A stretch of 64,000 bases of DNA from Oscillatoria sp. CS-180 (GCF_028330965.1 NZ_JAQMUB010000032.1:124001-188000); one strand, 5' to 3'. Shown: positions 48,233 through 59,468, counted from the stretch's first letter. The notes: generated by a model not told the origin, from the sequence alone. Numbers and translations: made by a program.

Positions 48233-48799
48233 TTAGGGTTGAACAACTTTGATCAACTCTTCCGTGACTTCCTCGACAGGTTTATTGCCATCGACAGAGA
48301 CCAGCTGCTGTCGATTTCGATAAAAGTCGATTAAAGGTTCCGTTTCTTCACGATAAACCTTGAGACGATTTCGAATGGTGGACTCGGTATCATCAGAACG
48401 CCCTTCTTCCTTACCTCGCTGTACAAGCCTAGCGATAACAACTTCGTCAGGGACTTCCATATTGACGACACACTCAAAAGGCTGCTCCAGCTCTTGCAGC
48501 AGCGTGTCCAAAAAAGATGCCTGGGCAACGTTGCGAGGAAATCCGTCTAAGAGCCAGCCATTGGAGGTATCAGCCGCCGTCAGCCGCTCTCGCACAAGTC
48601 CCAGAGTCAGCGCATCAGGTACTAGCTCTCCAGTTTCCAGATAAGCTTTGGCTTTGATGCCTAGATCGGTTTCTTGGGCAACGGCAGTCCTAAAGATGTC
48701 TCCTGTAGAAATATGGGGAACTTGACAAGCTCCAGAAAGTTTCTTCGCCTGAGTGCCTTTACCTGCTCCAGGCGGTCCCAAAAAGATTAATCGAGTCAC
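48233..48799 (-). CDS. adk: adenylate kinase
   Basis: The 188-residue protein interconverts AMP, ATP and ADP. Walker A is LGPPGAGKGTQAKKL near the N-terminus, followed by HISTGDIFR (AMP site), LDGFPRNVAQASFL and the lid RGKEEGRSDDTESTIRNRL. The lid is the short form without zinc cysteines, common in cyanobacteria. The start is GTG, overlapping the secY stop by one base. Confidence 0.95.
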   Translation of the reverse strand: MTRLIFLGPPGAGKGTQAKKLSGACQVPHISTGDIFRTAVAQETDLGIKAKAYLETGELVPDALTLGLVRERLTAADTSNGWLLDGFPRNVAQASFLDTLLQELEQPFECVVNMEVPDEVVIARLVQRGKEEGRSDDTESTIRNRLKVYREETEPLIDFYRNRQQLVSVDGNKPVEEVTEELIKVVQP

Positions 48800-50112
48800 T
48801 ATTGCTTCACCATTCCTTCGTAGCGTTGAGAGATCACATAAGTCTGAATCTGTTTGGCGGTGTCGATCGCCACCCCGACCAGAATCAGCAAGGAGGTTGC
48901 CCCTAATCCTCTGAAGGTTTGAACACGGGTTGCGCTCTCAACAGCACTCGGAATAACAGCAACTAAGCCTAAAAAGATAGCGCCTAAAAAAGTCAGACGA
49001 TTCAAAACCCGACTTAAATAATCGCTTGTCGCTTTGCCCGGACGAATCCCGGGTATACTAGCCCCCATTTTCTTCAGGTTTCGAGACATGTCTTCAGGGT
49101 TGACCACCAAAGAGGCATAAAAGTAGCTGAAGAATAGAATCAGCAGAAGATACAAGGTGACGTAGAGGGCAGATGTTGGATTTAGGTAAACGCTTACAAA
49201 ATTAACAAAATCTCGGTTGTTGATGTACTGAGTCAGTGACAAAGGCAAAACCAACACAGCCGAGGCAAAGATGATCGGCATGACTCCCCCTTGATTGAGG
49301 CGCAAGGGCAAGTAATTACTCTGCTCCAAATAGAGCTTACGACCAACCTGCCGTCGAGCAGAGATGATGGGAATCCGTCGTGTTCCCTCCTGCACAAAGA
49401 TAATGCCAACGATCATGGCTAGAAACACGAGCAAAAGGATAATGACACCCCCGACGAGGTTGCGGTCCCCACTCTGCGCTAGGGTAATCGTTTGGTTGAG
49501 CGATCGCGGCAGCGTCGAGACAATATTCAGAAAAATTAGCAGCGAAGCTCCGTTACCCAATCCCCGCTCAGTAATCAGCTCGCCCACCCACATAACAAAC
49601 ATAGAGCCTGTCGTGAGGGCAATGACTGTTTGCACAATGAAAAAGACGCCAGGTTCCTCTGCAAAAGGCGCTAATAAGAATAGAGAAAGCAATGTACTTT
49701 GCAGAACTGCCCAGCCCAAGGCAACATATCGGGTGATTTGAGAAATGCGGCGTCTCCCTGCTTCACCTTCGTTCTTCTGCAAATCTTCCAGCGAAGGAAT
49801 GGCTGCCGTCAGCAACTGCATGATGATAGAGGCATTGATGAAGGGCAGAATGCCAAGCGCAAATATCCCTAAGGCGGAGAGACCACCACCCACAAAGATA
49901 TCGATGAAGCCTACAAATCCACCTAGGCCACCTGAGCGAATAGCACTCCCAAATGAAGCTCTATCAATACCCGGAACAGGGATAAAAATGCCCAAGCGAA
50001 CCAGTACCAGTAAGCCGAGGGTCAGAAGTAGCCGACTCCGTAAGCCAGCAGCTTGTGCCATCTGCATAAAGGTTTCTTGGGCACCGGGATTTTTGCCGCG
50101 GCTAACAACCAT
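48799..50112 (-). CDS. secY: preprotein translocase subunit SecY
   Basis: The 437-residue channel subunit of the Sec translocon has about ten membrane helices with the family blocks GIFIPVPGIDRASF, GILPFINASIIMQLLTAAIP and GMVKQ at the C-terminus. In cyanobacteria the one SecY serves both plasma and thylakoid membranes. The gene lies between rplO and adk as usual. Confidence 0.97.
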   Translation of the reverse strand: MVVSRGKNPGAQETFMQMAQAAGLRSRLLLTLGLLVLVRLGIFIPVPGIDRASFGSAIRSGGLGGFVGFIDIFVGGGLSALGIFALGILPFINASIIMQLLTAAIPSLEDLQKNEGEAGRRRISQITRYVALGWAVLQSTLLSLFLLAPFAEEPGVFFIVQTVIALTTGSMFVMWVGELITERGLGNGASLLIFLNIVSTLPRSLNQTITLAQSGDRNLVGGVIILLLVFLAMIVGIIFVQEGTRRIPIISARRQVGRKLYLEQSNYLPLRLNQGGVMPIIFASAVLVLPLSLTQYINNRDFVNFVSVYLNPTSALYVTLYLLLILFFSYFYASLVVNPEDMSRNLKKMGASIPGIRPGKATSDYLSRVLNRLTFLGAIFLGLVAVIPSAVESATRVQTFRGLGATSLLILVGVAIDTAKQIQTYVISQRYEGMVKQ

Positions 50113-50208
50113 AATTCAAAACACCTCTTGGGCATCAACGTAATATCGGGGAACAGATTCGGTCTCCAGACCTACGTCCATAACGTGATCATAGCGACTG
50201 AAGCGCCT

Positions 50209-50655
50209 CTAGGAAAGCACCTCGCAAGTTCCGCCCGCAGCTTCGATCTTTTGCCGCGCTGATTGAGTGAATGCAGCAGCCTTGACAGTCAAGGGATTTG
50301 AAAGTTCACCGTCGCCTAGTATTTTCAAAGGACCATCATTGGTAGTCACGATGCCAGCTTCCATCAGGGACGCTAAGGTGACCTCGGTGTTCGCGTCTAA
50401 GTCAGCTAGATCGCTCACATTCACAATCGTATAGACCTTTTGATTGATAATGGGAAAATGCTTCAGCTTAGGGATACGGCGATAGAGGGGAAGCTGTCCG
50501 CCTTCAAAACCAGGGCGGGTACCGCTGCCAGAACGGGACTTTTGTCCGCGCATACCGAATCCGCAGCTTGCACCCTGACCAGCTGAGATGCCTCGACCAA
50601 CCCGTCGTCGCCGCCGCCTTGAACCCGCTTGAGGGCGAGCATCATTGATTCTCAT
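50209..50655 (-). CDS. rplO: 50S ribosomal protein L15
   Basis: The 148-residue protein starts [20 protein letters not shown] and has the glycine-rich block [20 protein letters not shown] typical of L15, and it ends [10 protein letters not shown]. Binds 23S rRNA late in 50S assembly. Position between rpsE and secY is standard; rpmD (L30) is absent between them, as in cyanobacteria generally. Confidence 0.97.
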   Translation of the reverse strand: MRINDARPQAGSRRRRRRVGRGISAGQGASCGFGMRGQKSRSGSGTRPGFEGGQLPLYRRIPKLKHFPIINQKVYTIVNVSDLADLDANTEVTLASLMEAGIVTTNDGPLKILGDGELSNPLTVKAAAFTQSARQKIEAAGGTCEVLS

Positions 50656-50697
50656 AGTGACTCCTAAACGGTATCTTGCAACAATAGTTCAAAAAAC

Positions 50698-51222
50698 TCA
50701 GGCATACAGCTTTTCGACCGGGATGCCACGCTCTTCGGCAACTTCAGCAAAGGTCCGTAGAGACGCAAGCGCGTCTGCGGCTGCCCGAGCATTGTTTAAC
50801 GGATTGTTAGAGCCGAGCTGCTTCGCTAATACATTACGAACGCCAGCGAGCTCAAGCACAGTACGAACCGCACCGCCAGCAATCACACCCGTACCCGGAG
50901 CTGCAGGTCGCATAAAGACTCTAGCTCCACCACCTGTGCCTGTTGCGGGCTGAGGAATTGAGTAGGAACGGGTAAGAGGGACATCGACTAGATGTTTCTT
51001 CCCATCAGCAACGCCTTTTTTCACAGCACCAATAACGTCGCCAGCTTTGCCGACTCCAACGCCGACCTGTCCTCGCTCATTACCAATCACGACAATGGCT
51101 CGAAAGCTGAGCTTTTTACCCCCTTTCACCACCTTAGTAACGCGCCGAATTTGAACGACGCGCTCCTGCCATTCAGTTTCTTTCTCTTTGTTTCGAGTGT
51201 TTTTTCGACGATTATTTGCCAT
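50698..51222 (-). CDS. rpsE: 30S ribosomal protein S5
   Basis: The protein has 174 residues from ATG 51222, which has GGAG five bases upstream; the frame runs 7 codons further to a GTG. Family blocks: [20 protein letters not shown] (double-stranded RNA-binding-like domain) and [18 protein letters not shown]5 acts in decoding accuracy at the mRNA entry. Confidence 0.97.
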   Translation of the reverse strand: MANNRRKNTRNKEKETEWQERVVQIRRVTKVVKGGKKLSFRAIVVIGNERGQVGVGVGKAGDVIGAVKKGVADGKKHLVDVPLTRSYSIPQPATGTGGGARVFMRPAAPGTGVIAGGAVRTVLELAGVRNVLAKQLGSNNPLNNARAAADALASLRTFAEVAEERGIPVEKLYA

Positions 51223-51269
51223 TTCTCCAAACCCTTCCACCAACTACACAGTTAAACAGCAACGGCTTT

Positions 51270-51629
51270 CTAGAAGGTCAATCCTGCTTCGCGGGCAGCA
51301 TCTGCCAAAGCCGCAACGCGACCGTGGTAGAGCTTACCGCCCCGGTCAAAGACCACTTCGTTGATGCCCTTCTCGATCGCGCGCTCTGCAATCAACTTCC
51401 CCACCGTCGAAGCACCTGTCTTATTAGAGGTATCGCCAAGGGATTTGATTTCGGACTCCAAAGTTGAAGCCGCCACTAAGGTATGGTGAGCGGTATCGTC
51501 AATAATCTGTGCATAAATATGATTATTAGACCGAAAAACTGCTAATCGGGGTCTCTCAGTAGTACCAAAAACACGCCGCCTGATTCGAGCATGACGGCGA
51601 CGAGTCAGACTCTTTCGACTTGCCTTCAT
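51270..51629 (-). CDS. rplR: 50S ribosomal protein L18
   Basis: The 119-residue 5S rRNA-binding protein starts [20 protein letters not shown] with [20 protein letters not shown] next, and ends [10 protein letters not shown]. It lies 3 bases downstream of... rplF ends 4 bases before its own coding context begins on this strand, so rplF and rplR are nearly contiguous. Normal length. Confidence 0.97.
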   Translation of the reverse strand: MKASRKSLTRRRHARIRRRVFGTTERPRLAVFRSNNHIYAQIIDDTAHHTLVAASTLESEIKSLGDTSNKTGASTVGKLIAERAIEKGINEVVFDRGGKLYHGRVAALADAAREAGLTF

Positions 51630-51632
51630 AAC

Positions 51633-52172
51633 CTATTTCTTCCCTGCCTTACCAGCCTTACGTCGAATGTACTCGCCCGCATATCGTACCCCTTTGCCCT
51701 TATAGGGTTCAGGAGGACGCGCTGCACGAATCTTAGCGGCCATGTTGCCAACGACCTCTTTATCAATGCCGCTAACAACCACATTAGTGTTGTTTTCTAC
51801 GGCAAACTGCACGCCTTCAGGTGGCTCAAACACAACCGGGTGACTGTAGCCTAAACTCATGTTCAAGTTTTTGCCCTGAACCTGCGCTCGGTAACCAACC
51901 CCTTGAATCTCAAGACGCTTTTGGTAGCCGTTTGATACGCCCTCGATCATATTTGCCACCAAGGTTCGACACAGCCCGTGGCGCTCCCGCGATCGCCGAG
52001 ACTCATCTTGCCGCTCGACAACAATGGTTTCGCCTTCTTGAGAGAGCACAACACCGTCTGGTAACACTCTAGAAAGCTCACCCTTAGGGCCTTTCACACT
52101 AACAGCCTGACCATCAAGATTGACCGTCACCTTCGAGGGTATCGGTATCGGCTTCTTCCCAATTCGAGACAT
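51633..52172 (-). CDS. rplF: 50S ribosomal protein L6
   Basis: The protein has 179 residues from ATG 52172, preceded by GAGGAGGAAG, a strong ribosome-binding site; the frame extends 10 codons upstream but the family starts at [16 protein letters not shown]. The C-terminal block [19 protein letters not shown] is diagnostic. L6 supports the factor-binding stalk base. Confidence 0.97.
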   Translation of the reverse strand: MSRIGKKPIPIPSKVTVNLDGQAVSVKGPKGELSRVLPDGVVLSQEGETIVVERQDESRRSRERHGLCRTLVANMIEGVSNGYQKRLEIQGVGYRAQVQGKNLNMSLGYSHPVVFEPPEGVQFAVENNTNVVVSGIDKEVVGNMAAKIRAARPPEPYKGKGVRYAGEYIRRKAGKAGKK

Positions 52173-52229
52173 CCTACTTCCTCCTCTTCTTAACAACCGC
52201 AAAAATAGGTCGAGGCAGCCCGTACAGAC

Positions 52230-52631
52230 TTACCAGACATAGCACAGCACCTCGCCTCCAATGCCTCGTTGTCGAGCGTCACGGTCAGTCATGATGCCAC
52301 TAGAGGTCGAAATGATAGCAATCCCAATGCCGCCTAAAACTCTAGGTAACTCTTTACGATTAGAGTAAACTCGCAGACCAGGACGGCTGATACGCTTCAG
52401 ATTCTTGATAATAGGATCTCGGGTTTTGCCGCGATACTTCAGCTTGATGACAAGTTTGCGCAGCACACCTTCGCCCGCAAGCTCGAAGCTCTCAATAAAT
52501 CCCTCCTCTTGGAGTACCTGAGCGATGCTTCGCGTCATCCGTGTAGAGGGGATATCCACAGTCTGATGACGGGCAAGATTCGCATTTCGAATCCGCGTCA
52601 ACATATCTGCGATTGTGTCGTTAGCCGCCAT
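52230..52631 (-). CDS. rpsH: 30S ribosomal protein S8
   Basis: The 133-residue protein starts [20 protein letters not shown] and ends with the signature [20 protein letters not shown] followed by EVLCYVW. S8 binds the central domain of 16S rRNA early in assembly. Confidence 0.97.
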   Translation of the reverse strand: MAANDTIADMLTRIRNANLARHQTVDIPSTRMTRSIAQVLQEEGFIESFELAGEGVLRKLVIKLKYRGKTRDPIIKNLKRISRPGLRVYSNRKELPRVLGGIGIAIISTSSGIMTDRDARQRGIGGEVLCYVW

Positions 52632-52652
52632 AGTCCTCTCCAGTGATTAAAC

Positions 52653-53198
52653 CTAATTCTCGCGGAAGGGCATGCCCAATTCCTTGAGGAGGGCGCGTCC
52701 TTCTTCGTCAGTGTTGGCTGAGGTCACGATTGTGACGTCCATGCCGCGTATCTGGTCGATGCTGTCGTACTCAATCTCAGGAAAAATGAGTTGCTCACGT
52801 AGGCCCAACGTGTAATTGCCCCGTCCATCAAAGCTTTTGGGACTGACGCCACGAAAGTCACGAATTCGAGGTAGCGTCAGGTTGATAAGGCGATTGAGAA
52901 AGGCATACATGCGAGTAGATCGCAGGGTGACCATTGTGCCAACGGGCATTCCTTGTCGAATTTTGAAGCCTGCGATCGCCTTCTTAGCTCGTGTAACCAC
53001 TGGGCGCTGACCTGTGATAGTCGCAATCTCCGCCACGGAAGCTTCTAAGGCTTTTGCATTTTGAGAAGCCTCACCAAGCCCTCGGTTGACCGTTACTTTG
53101 ACCAACTTTGGAGCCTGATGAATGTTGCCGTACTCAAACTGTTCCATCAGTTTGGGGACAACTTTTTCGGTGTAAAACGTCTTAAGCTGTTCAGCCAT
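52653..53198 (-). CDS. rplE: 50S ribosomal protein L5
   Basis: The 181-residue protein has the blocks [37 protein letters not shown] and [20 protein letters not shown]. It carries 5S rRNA into the large subunit. Length is typical. Confidence 0.97.
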   Translation of the reverse strand: MAEQLKTFYTEKVVPKLMEQFEYGNIHQAPKLVKVTVNRGLGEASQNAKALEASVAEIATITGQRPVVTRAKKAIAGFKIRQGMPVGTMVTLRSTRMYAFLNRLINLTLPRIRDFRGVSPKSFDGRGNYTLGLREQLIFPEIEYDSIDQIRGMDVTIVTSANTDEEGRALLKELGMPFREN

Positions 53199-53296
53199 TG
53201 TGAATATCCTCTCGGGCTTTCTGGGCTTGGTCAGAAAGCAATTTGAAACAGTACAGTCGAATCACGATGAAAATGGGATAGTGATTTTCAAGAAAA

Positions 53297-53644
53297 TTAG
53301 TCGATAATTTCGCCTGTCTTCTTGAGTACACGTACCTTCCTGCCGTCTTCAGTAAAGGTGTAACCAATACGGCTGGCCACCTTTTGCTTCTCGGAATACA
53401 GCATGACGTTGGAGCTATGAATGGGGGCTTCCTCAGTCACGATCTGGCCTGATTGTCCTTCTTGGGAGGGCTTCACGTGACGAGTGCGAATGTTGACGCC
53501 CTTGACGAGAATCTGACTCTTCCTAGGAATTGCCTTTAGAACCTCGCCAACTTTGCCTTTGTCTTTGCCAGAGATGACCTGAACGGTATCGCCAGCCTTG
53601 ACGTGCATTCGAGTTTTCGTTGATCCTTTCTGGGATTGAGGCAT
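53297..53644 (-). CDS. rplX: 50S ribosomal protein L24
   Basis: The protein has 115 residues from ATG 53644, which overlaps the rplN stop by one base (TGATG); a GTG directly before it is in frame. The KOW motif is [21 protein letters not shown]24 starts 50S assembly. Confidence 0.96.
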   Translation of the reverse strand: MPQSQKGSTKTRMHVKAGDTVQVISGKDKGKVGEVLKAIPRKSQILVKGVNIRTRHVKPSQEGQSGQIVTEEAPIHSSNVMLYSEKQKVASRIGYTFTEDGRKVRVLKKTGEIID

Positions 53645-54009
53645 CACAACACCTCCGGTGCTAGAGAAACGATTTTGGTGAAGTTCTTATCGCGCAGTTC
53701 CCGAGCAACTGGCCCAAACACACGTGTACCCCGAGGGTTATTGTCTTGGTTGATAATGACCGCAGCGTTATCGTCAAAACGAATGCTCATGCCACTACTG
53801 CGTCTCAAAGACTTGCGAGTGCGAACGATAACGGCTCTAACCACGTCTGACTTCTTAACCGCCATGTTAGGAATCGCATCTTTGACCACTGCGATGATGA
53901 CATCCCCAACACCGGCATAGGTCCGGTTACCGCCCAGCACTCGAATACACATCAGTTTGCGAGCACCGCTGTTGTCGGCAACGTTCAAATAAGTTTCTTG
54001 CTGAATCAT
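53644..54009 (-). CDS. rplN: 50S ribosomal protein L14
   Basis: The 121-residue protein starts [20 protein letters not shown] and has the signature block [25 protein letters not shown] lies 6 bases before the ATG. Part of an inter-subunit bridge. Confidence 0.98.
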   Translation of the reverse strand: MIQQETYLNVADNSGARKLMCIRVLGGNRTYAGVGDVIIAVVKDAIPNMAVKKSDVVRAVIVRTRKSLRRSSGMSIRFDDNAAVIINQDNNPRGTRVFGPVARELRDKNFTKIVSLAPEVL

Positions 54010-54021
54010 GGGTACCTCCTG

Positions 54022-54273
54022 CTAGACCTGGGTTGTCCGATTCAAAATGTCGGCAACGGTCCACCGCTTGGTCTTGCTCAAGGGACGAGTTTCTCGAATG
54101 AGGACGCGATCGCCCACATTGCACTGATTTTCCTCGTCATGCACCTTATAGCGCTGAGTGCGAACCATAATTTTGCCGTACTTGGGGTGAGGCACCCGAT
54201 TCTCCACCGCGACCACGACGGTCTTCTGCATTTTGTCGCTAACGACAAGGCCAACTCTCTCTTTTACTGCCAC
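54022..54273 (-). CDS. rpsQ: 30S ribosomal protein S17
   Basis: The 83-residue OB-fold protein starts [20 protein letters not shown] and has the block [18 protein letters not shown]. Binds the 5' domain of 16S rRNA. Confidence 0.97.
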   Translation of the reverse strand: MAVKERVGLVVSDKMQKTVVVAVENRVPHPKYGKIMVRTQRYKVHDEENQCNVGDRVLIRETRPLSKTKRWTVADILNRTTQV

Positions 54274-54286
54274 TTGTTCTTTCTCC

Positions 54287-54595
54287 CTATTCCTCTTCAG
54301 CCACGTCAGTAGTATCCACGGTGTCAGTTATGCTAGCTGCACTCGCTGCAATGTCTGCTGATGTATCGTCGCTAGCCTCTTCCTGCGGCTGTGCAGAAAG
54401 CTCACGCTCTCGGAGGACGGTCATGAGTTGAGCCAAGCGATGACGCTCGTGCTTAAACTGGTGTAATCCACTTTCTAATTGTCGGGTTGCCTGCTGAAAT
54501 CGCAGGTCAAAGAGGCGTTTTCGAGTGTCAATGATCGCCGCTTCCAAAGCCTGATCGTCTAGTTCGCGAGCCTCTTGTATTTTAGGTAGCGCCAT
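54287..54595 (-). CDS. rpmC: 50S ribosomal protein L29 with acidic C-terminal extension
   Basis: The first ~68 residues are an ordinary L29 ([40 protein letters not shown]). The protein then runs on for about 34 more residues of mainly Asp, Glu, Ala, Ser and Thr ([17 protein letters not shown] and following), giving 102 residues against the usual 60-75. L29 sits at the peptide exit tunnel near the SRP and trigger-factor site, so an acidic tail there would be exposed. Confidence 0.95.
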   Translation of the reverse strand: MALPKIQEARELDDQALEAAIIDTRKRLFDLRFQQATRQLESGLHQFKHERHRLAQLMTVLRERELSAQPQEEASDDTSADIAASAASITDTVDTTDVAEEE

Positions 54596-54597
54596 CT

Positions 54598-55017
54598 CTA
54601 GCTATCCTCCTGCTGACGAGCAATAATCTTAGTCTTGAAAGGCAGCTTGAAGGAGGCCAATCGCATTGCTTCCCGAGCCGTCTCTTCAGGAACACCCGCA
54701 ATTTCAAAAATAATGCGACCTGGCTTGACAACGGCTACCCAGAATTCAGGATTTCCCTTACCTGAACCCATTCGGGTTTCTGCCGGGCGCATAGTAATTG
54801 GCTTATCTGGGAAAACTCGAATCCAGATTTTTCCACCCCGGCGTACGTATCGAGTCATGGCTCGACGAGCAGCCTCAATCTGGCGAGAAGTCAACCAACA
54901 GGGTTCTGTTGCCTGAATCGCATACTCCCCAAAGTTGATCTTGTTTCCCCGCTGGGCCATGCCTCTCATACGACCGCGGTGCTGCTTTCGAAATTTAGTT
55001 CTTCTAGGACTTAACAT
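54598..55017 (-). CDS. rplP: 50S ribosomal protein L16
   Basis: The 139-residue protein starts [20 protein letters not shown] and has the signature [17 protein letters not shown] followed by [20 protein letters not shown]. It organises the A-site tRNA region. It lies 2 bases before rpmC. Confidence 0.98.
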   Translation of the reverse strand: MLSPRRTKFRKQHRGRMRGMAQRGNKINFGEYAIQATEPCWLTSRQIEAARRAMTRYVRRGGKIWIRVFPDKPITMRPAETRMGSGKGNPEFWVAVVKPGRIIFEIAGVPEETAREAMRLASFKLPFKTKIIARQQEDS

Positions 55018-55085
55018 GGCTCTATTTCTGCCTACGAATCACGTTGATAAAAGGGGTTGGCCCAAGCATTGAGGATTTTGAAACC

Positions 55086-55820
55086 CTAAGAGTCGTTTGA
55101 GCGGTCTTCAAACTGCTGCCGTCGCCGCTGCTGCCGTCGCCGAGGTTGAGCAGTATCCGTGGTGGGTCGCTGTTCTTCTTGTCCAGGAATAACTTCACCT
55201 CGAAACACCCACACCTTGATTCCCAAGACTCCGTAGGTCGTCTGGGCCGTGCGATAGGCATAATCGACATCTGCCCGCAGCGTATGGAGAGGAACGCGGC
55301 CTTCACGGGTCCACTCTGTCCGGGCAATTTCTGCACCGTTCAAGCGCCCGCTGACCTGAATCTTGATGCCCTCAACGCCAGCCCGTTGTGCTCGCTGAAG
55401 CGCTTGACGAACAACCCGACGAAAAGCAACCCGACGCTCTAGCTGCTGCACGATGTATTCTGCCACCAGAGGGGCATCTGCATCGACACGAGTAACCTCA
55501 ACAACGTTGATGCGAATTTGACGACTAGAATCACGAAGTGCTTTTTGTAGGCCAACGCGCAGGGCTTCAATACCGCTTCCGCCTCGACCAACTACAACAC
55601 CAGGGCGAGCTGTCCGGACCTCTAGGTCGATCTGGTCCGCTTTGCGCTCAATGCGAATGTCAGAAATCCCAGCATTGCTCAGGTTTTTCTCAATGTACTC
55701 ACGAATGATGTAATCCTCTCTGAGGAGTTGAGGATAGCGATCGCTATCGGCATACCATCGCGATCGATGATCTTGCACAATCCCTAGCCGAAAACCTGTT
55801 GGATGTATTTTCTGTCCCAC
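55086..55820 (-). CDS. rpsC: 30S ribosomal protein S3
   Basis: The 244-residue protein has the KH domain block [20 protein letters not shown] and the C-terminal S3 signature [21 protein letters not shown] basic Gln/Arg-rich tail ([19 protein letters not shown]) ends it, as in other cyanobacteria. It lies at the mRNA entry. Confidence 0.98.
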   Translation of the reverse strand: MGQKIHPTGFRLGIVQDHRSRWYADSDRYPQLLREDYIIREYIEKNLSNAGISDIRIERKADQIDLEVRTARPGVVVGRGGSGIEALRVGLQKALRDSSRQIRINVVEVTRVDADAPLVAEYIVQQLERRVAFRRVVRQALQRAQRAGVEGIKIQVSGRLNGAEIARTEWTREGRVPLHTLRADVDYAYRTAQTTYGVLGIKVWVFRGEVIPGQEEQRPTTDTAQPRRRQQRRRQQFEDRSNDS

Positions 55821-55869
55821 TCGTAATCCCTCTGATGAAAGCTGTAATCGTCAACAAATCGACCTGAAT

Positions 55870-56223
55870 CTACTCGCCGGGTGCCACTGCGATAGTGATA
55901 TGGCAGGTTGGCTTGCGGATCTGATAAGCCCGGCCCTGTGCTCGCGGACGATACCGTCGGAGAGATGGCCCTGCATCCGCAAATGCTTCACTAATCACCA
56001 ACGAGGCTGGATCAAGCCCATTGTTGTGTTCAGCATTCGCAACTGCTGAACGAAGCACTTTCAATACTGGGTCGCACGCTCTGTAGGGCATGAATTCTAA
56101 AATAATGAGTGCCTCTCGATAGGACAGCCCTCGAATCTGATCGAGTACCCGTCGTACCTTATGAGGCGACATGCGGATGTAGCGGGCAACCGCTTTAACC
56201 TGTTCAGTAGTATCAACAGCCAT
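55870..56223 (-). CDS. rplV: 50S ribosomal protein L22
   Basis: The 117-residue protein has [20 protein letters not shown] and the exit-tunnel loop region [20 protein letters not shown], ending ITIAVAPGE. Normal length. Confidence 0.97.
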   Translation of the reverse strand: MAVDTTEQVKAVARYIRMSPHKVRRVLDQIRGLSYREALIILEFMPYRACDPVLKVLRSAVANAEHNNGLDPASLVISEAFADAGPSLRRYRPRAQGRAYQIRKPTCHITIAVAPGE

Positions 56224-56243
56224 TGGACTCTCCGACTCCGAAA

Positions 56244-56522
56244 TTATCGACGCGCTTTCTTATCACTTTTGGCGTGGCCCCGGAAGGTTCGAGTCGGGGC
56301 AAACTCACCTAATTTATGGCCCACCATCTGCTCAGTAACGTAAACCGGCACATGCTGACGACCGTTATGGACCGCGATCGTGTGACCAATCATTTGGGGG
56401 ATAATGGTCGATGCCCGCGACCAAGTTTTGATGACCTGCTTGTCGCCTTTCGCATTCAAAGCTTCCACCTTACGCATTAGATGGTCCGCGACGAAGGGAC
56501 CTTTCTTTAGGGAACGCGACAT
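56244..56522 (-). CDS. rpsS: 30S ribosomal protein S19
   Basis: The 92-residue protein starts [20 protein letters not shown] and has the signature [20 protein letters not shown] followed by [13 protein letters not shown]. It is part of the 30S head. Confidence 0.98.
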   Translation of the reverse strand: MSRSLKKGPFVADHLMRKVEALNAKGDKQVIKTWSRASTIIPQMIGHTIAVHNGRQHVPVYVTEQMVGHKLGEFAPTRTFRGHAKSDKKARR

Positions 56523-56592
56523 AACCGCTACAACCTCGCACTACTCTCAATCAGTAAAACAACCGTACAATCGCACTTAAGAACGCCAGGTC

Positions 56593-57456
56593 TTAAGTGT
56601 TCCGTCCGCCCCGTCCCCGCTTAGAAGTCCGACGACGACGACGGACAATAAGAGAGCTACTCGCTTTTTTCTTCTTCCGCGTCTTCAATCCCAATGCCGG
56701 CTTACCCCAAGGCGTCACCGGACCGCTACGACCAATAGGCGCACGGCCCTCACCACCGCCATGAGGGTGGTCAACTGGGTTCATAACGCTACCCCGAACC
56801 TCGGGGCGACGTCCTAACCAGCGTTTGCGTCCAGCTTTACCCAAGGTGACGTTACGAGAATCGACGTGCCCTACCTGACCCAGGGTGGCGTAACATTCAC
56901 GCCGTACCATCCGCACTTCAGTCGAAGGCAACTTCAACGTGACGTAGCCACCTTCTTTAGCGACCACTTGAGCAGACGTCCCTGCTGCTCGGACAATCTG
57001 TCCTCCCTTACCCGGCTGAAGCTCAATGTTATGCACTTCAGTTCCTAAAGGAATCTTGTATAGAGGCAGAGCATTGCCGATTTCTAAAGGCGAATCGGGA
57101 CCCGACATCACCGTTGCACCCACTGCCAAAGAAGCTGGGTGCAAAATATATCGCTTTTCACCATCCTGGTAGTGCAGGAGGGCGATTCGGGCATTACGGT
57201 TAGGGTCGTACTCAATGGAGGCAACCTTTGCCGGAATATTGGTCTTGTTACGGTGAAAGTCGATGATTCGGTAGAGGCGCTTGTGTCCCCCTCCCCGGTG
57301 ACGACAGGTAACAACGCCTCGATTATTTCGCCCTTTCGCACGGTGAACAGAGACAGTCAGTGACTTCTCAGGCTCAGAACGGGTAATTTCAGAGAACTCT
57401 GAAACGGTCCGTTCACGAGTTCCAGGGGTGAAGGGTCGATAGGAACGAATGCCCAT
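56593..57456 (-). CDS. rplB: 50S ribosomal protein L2
   Basis: The 287-residue protein has the RNA-binding domain block [20 protein letters not shown] and the peptidyl-transferase-centre signature [20 protein letters not shown] with the conserved histidine. It ends in the usual basic tail. Length is standard. Confidence 0.98.
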   Translation of the reverse strand: MGIRSYRPFTPGTRERTVSEFSEITRSEPEKSLTVSVHRAKGRNNRGVVTCRHRGGGHKRLYRIIDFHRNKTNIPAKVASIEYDPNRNARIALLHYQDGEKRYILHPASLAVGATVMSGPDSPLEIGNALPLYKIPLGTEVHNIELQPGKGGQIVRAAGTSAQVVAKEGGYVTLKLPSTEVRMVRRECYATLGQVGHVDSRNVTLGKAGRKRWLGRRPEVRGSVMNPVDHPHGGGEGRAPIGRSGPVTPWGKPALGLKTRKKKKASSSLIVRRRRRTSKRGRGGRNT

Positions 57457-57509
57457 TGCTCAACTTACTCAATAAACTGCATCAGCGTTTTAAACAAAGG
57501 TCAGGTCAC

Positions 57510-57818
57510 TTACAGATCTGGGAACAGTGGGATTGTGTCACCCTCTGCCAGCGTCACGACTGCTCGCTTGTAGCTCGACCGAAACCCTTCAAAGCGACCG
57601 ACGCGGCGCTTCTTACGGGGAGGATTAGCAGTGCTTACTCCCGTCACCTTGACATCAAAAAGCTCTTCGATCGCAGCCTTGATTTCTGGTTTGGTAGCCC
57701 GAGGCGAAACTTCGAAGGTGTACTGATTGTTTTCCAGCAGAAGCGTAGCCTTTTCAGTCACAAGGGGACGGCGAATTAAATCAGCCAGTTGCCCTAAGGA
57801 AGAGTTCTCAGTCACCAT
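57510..57818 (-). CDS. rplW: 50S ribosomal protein L23
   Basis: The 102-residue protein has [20 protein letters not shown] and the block [20 protein letters not shown]. It is the trigger-factor and SRP docking protein at the tunnel exit. It begins 11 bases inside the end of rplD. Confidence 0.97.
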   Translation of the reverse strand: MVTENSSLGQLADLIRRPLVTEKATLLLENNQYTFEVSPRATKPEIKAAIEELFDVKVTGVSTANPPRKKRRVGRFEGFRSSYKRAVVTLAEGDTIPLFPDL

Positions 57819-58440
57819 ATACCTCCTGGATTTTTTCCATTGCTGATGCGGTCACCACAAGCCGATTTGCATTCAACAAATCGAAAATGTTGAGGTTAGC
57901 TGCTGAAATGATTTCGACGCGGCTGATATTGCGAAGCGAGAGAACAACCATCTCCTGCATCTCAGGCAAGATGAACAAAACCTTATCAGTAGGATCAATA
58001 CCCCAACGCTTCATTGCTTCAACCATCTCGCTGGTCTTTGGTCGAGGTAGCTGATCCGCAAAATCTTGTACCACAACAGCATCTTCCAAGCGACTCTGAA
58101 AGGCCGTTCGAAGTGCTAGTCGGCGCTCCTTACGGTTCATCTTGATACTGAAGTCCCGAGGTTTGGGCCCAAAGATAACGCCGCCGCCTTTCCAAAGAGG
58201 AGAACGACTTGATCCAGCCCGAGCTCGGCCTGTTCCCTTCTGTCGCCAAGGTTTCTTGCCGCCACCCCTAACCTCGGAGCGAGTCTTGCTAGACAAGGTT
58301 CCTTGCCGAGCGTTGTGCATCTGCCGCAAAAGGGCACGATGCACGATATGGGATGCACTCTCAGGCTTGGCTACCTTCAAGTCAATAGAAGCTTTGCCAG
58401 CCTCCTGTCCTTGCCAGTCTTGAACAACGCACTCAACCAT
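57808..58440 (-). CDS. rplD: 50S ribosomal protein L4
   Basis: The 210-residue protein has the extended-loop signature [20 protein letters not shown] with [20 protein letters not shown] next, which reaches into the exit tunnel. In other bacteria L4 can also repress its own operon; whether this applies here is unknown. Overlaps rplW by 11 bases. Confidence 0.97.
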   Translation of the reverse strand: MVECVVQDWQGQEAGKASIDLKVAKPESASHIVHRALLRQMHNARQGTLSSKTRSEVRGGGKKPWRQKGTGRARAGSSRSPLWKGGGVIFGPKPRDFSIKMNRKERRLALRTAFQSRLEDAVVVQDFADQLPRPKTSEMVEAMKRWGIDPTDKVLFILPEMQEMVVLSLRNISRVEIISAANLNIFDLLNANRLVVTASAMEKIQEVYGD

Positions 58441-58503
58441 AGTTTTCGTCTCTACTCACGTTCCCAGAAAATCTGCCCTTTCTCGCCAAGGTTTCCAAAA
58501 AAC

Positions 58504-59142
58504 CTATTGCTTGCCGACAACATTTGTTGGAGCAATGCTGAGTAGCATCCCCGGTTTGCCTGGGACCGCACCTTTGATAACCAGCAGGTTTTTGTCAGCT
58601 TCAACTCGAACAACCTGAAGTTTGCGAGTAGTAACCCGCTTACTTCCCATATGACCCGCCATCTTTTTGCCTGGATAGACGCGACCTGGAGTGGTTCCAG
58701 GGCCAATTGATCCAGGTAGGCGATGGTTCTTAGAACCGTGGGACATAGGTCCTCTCTGGAAATTGTGGCGTCTTTGGTTACCGGCAAATCCACGACCGAT
58801 ACTTGTCCCAGTCACATCAACGAGCTGTCCTGCTTCGAACTGATCAGCCGTAATGCTTTGACCCAGTTCAAACCCGTCTGCCTGATCGACTCGGTACTCT
58901 TTCAGGTGACGCACTGGAGTCGCTTCTGACTTAGCCAGATGCCCTAGCTGAGGTTTATTCAAAGCTTTTTCTGCCACACTGCCATAGCCAATCTGCACAG
59001 CCGCGTAGCCATCTGTTTGTGCTGACTTGACCTGTGTGACAACACAGGGGCCTGCCTCAATCACGGTGACAGGAATCGCGTTCCCCTCATCGTCAAAAAT
59101 CTGGGTCATGCCCAATTTGGTTCCAAGAATCCCAACTGACAC
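58504..59142 (-). CDS. rplC: 50S ribosomal protein L3
   Basis: The 212-residue protein starts [20 protein letters not shown] and has the signature [20 protein letters not shown], with [10 protein letters not shown] following. First gene of the long operon; rpsJ (S10) is not upstream, as usual in cyanobacteria. The promoter candidate lies about 300 bases upstream, giving a long leader. Confidence 0.98.
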   Translation of the reverse strand: MSVGILGTKLGMTQIFDDEGNAIPVTVIEAGPCVVTQVKSAQTDGYAAVQIGYGSVAEKALNKPQLGHLAKSEATPVRHLKEYRVDQADGFELGQSITADQFEAGQLVDVTGTSIGRGFAGNQRRHNFQRGPMSHGSKNHRLPGSIGPGTTPGRVYPGKKMAGHMGSKRVTTRKLQVVRVEADKNLLVIKGAVPGKPGMLLSIAPTNVVGKQ

Positions 59143-59439
59143 CGTTACCCGTCTCCGTTGCTACACGTTATCGACAAAAAACAGCCGATTCAAGAAAAGC
59201 TTGAACCAGCTTATTAAGCGAGTTGAGACATTTGTCACCAACCCAGACCAGCAACTCTAAATAGAGTTACCTCTGATGCGCTTCGTAGAAGCCCCTGTCA
59301 AATGCATACCTTCAGCGGCTGAACTTTGCGCAGCACCAAAGCTTTTTGATCAGACAAGACATAGGCCGAGGTAATCCAGCCTTTTCGTCACCACAGACTT
59401 GGGTCGATCGCCCAGTTTCCGTTTCAGCGACAGTTAATC

Positions 59440-59468
59440 ATGATACATAAACTAATCAGAAATGTCTA
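59440..59468 (-). promoter_or_regulatory. candidate promoter of the ribosomal operon
   Basis: On the minus strand TAGACA (59468-59463, 5 of 6 to TTGACA) and TATCAT (59445-59440, 5 of 6 to TATAAT) are exactly 17 bases apart. Transcription would start near 59433, leaving about 290 bases before rplC. Confidence 0.55.
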
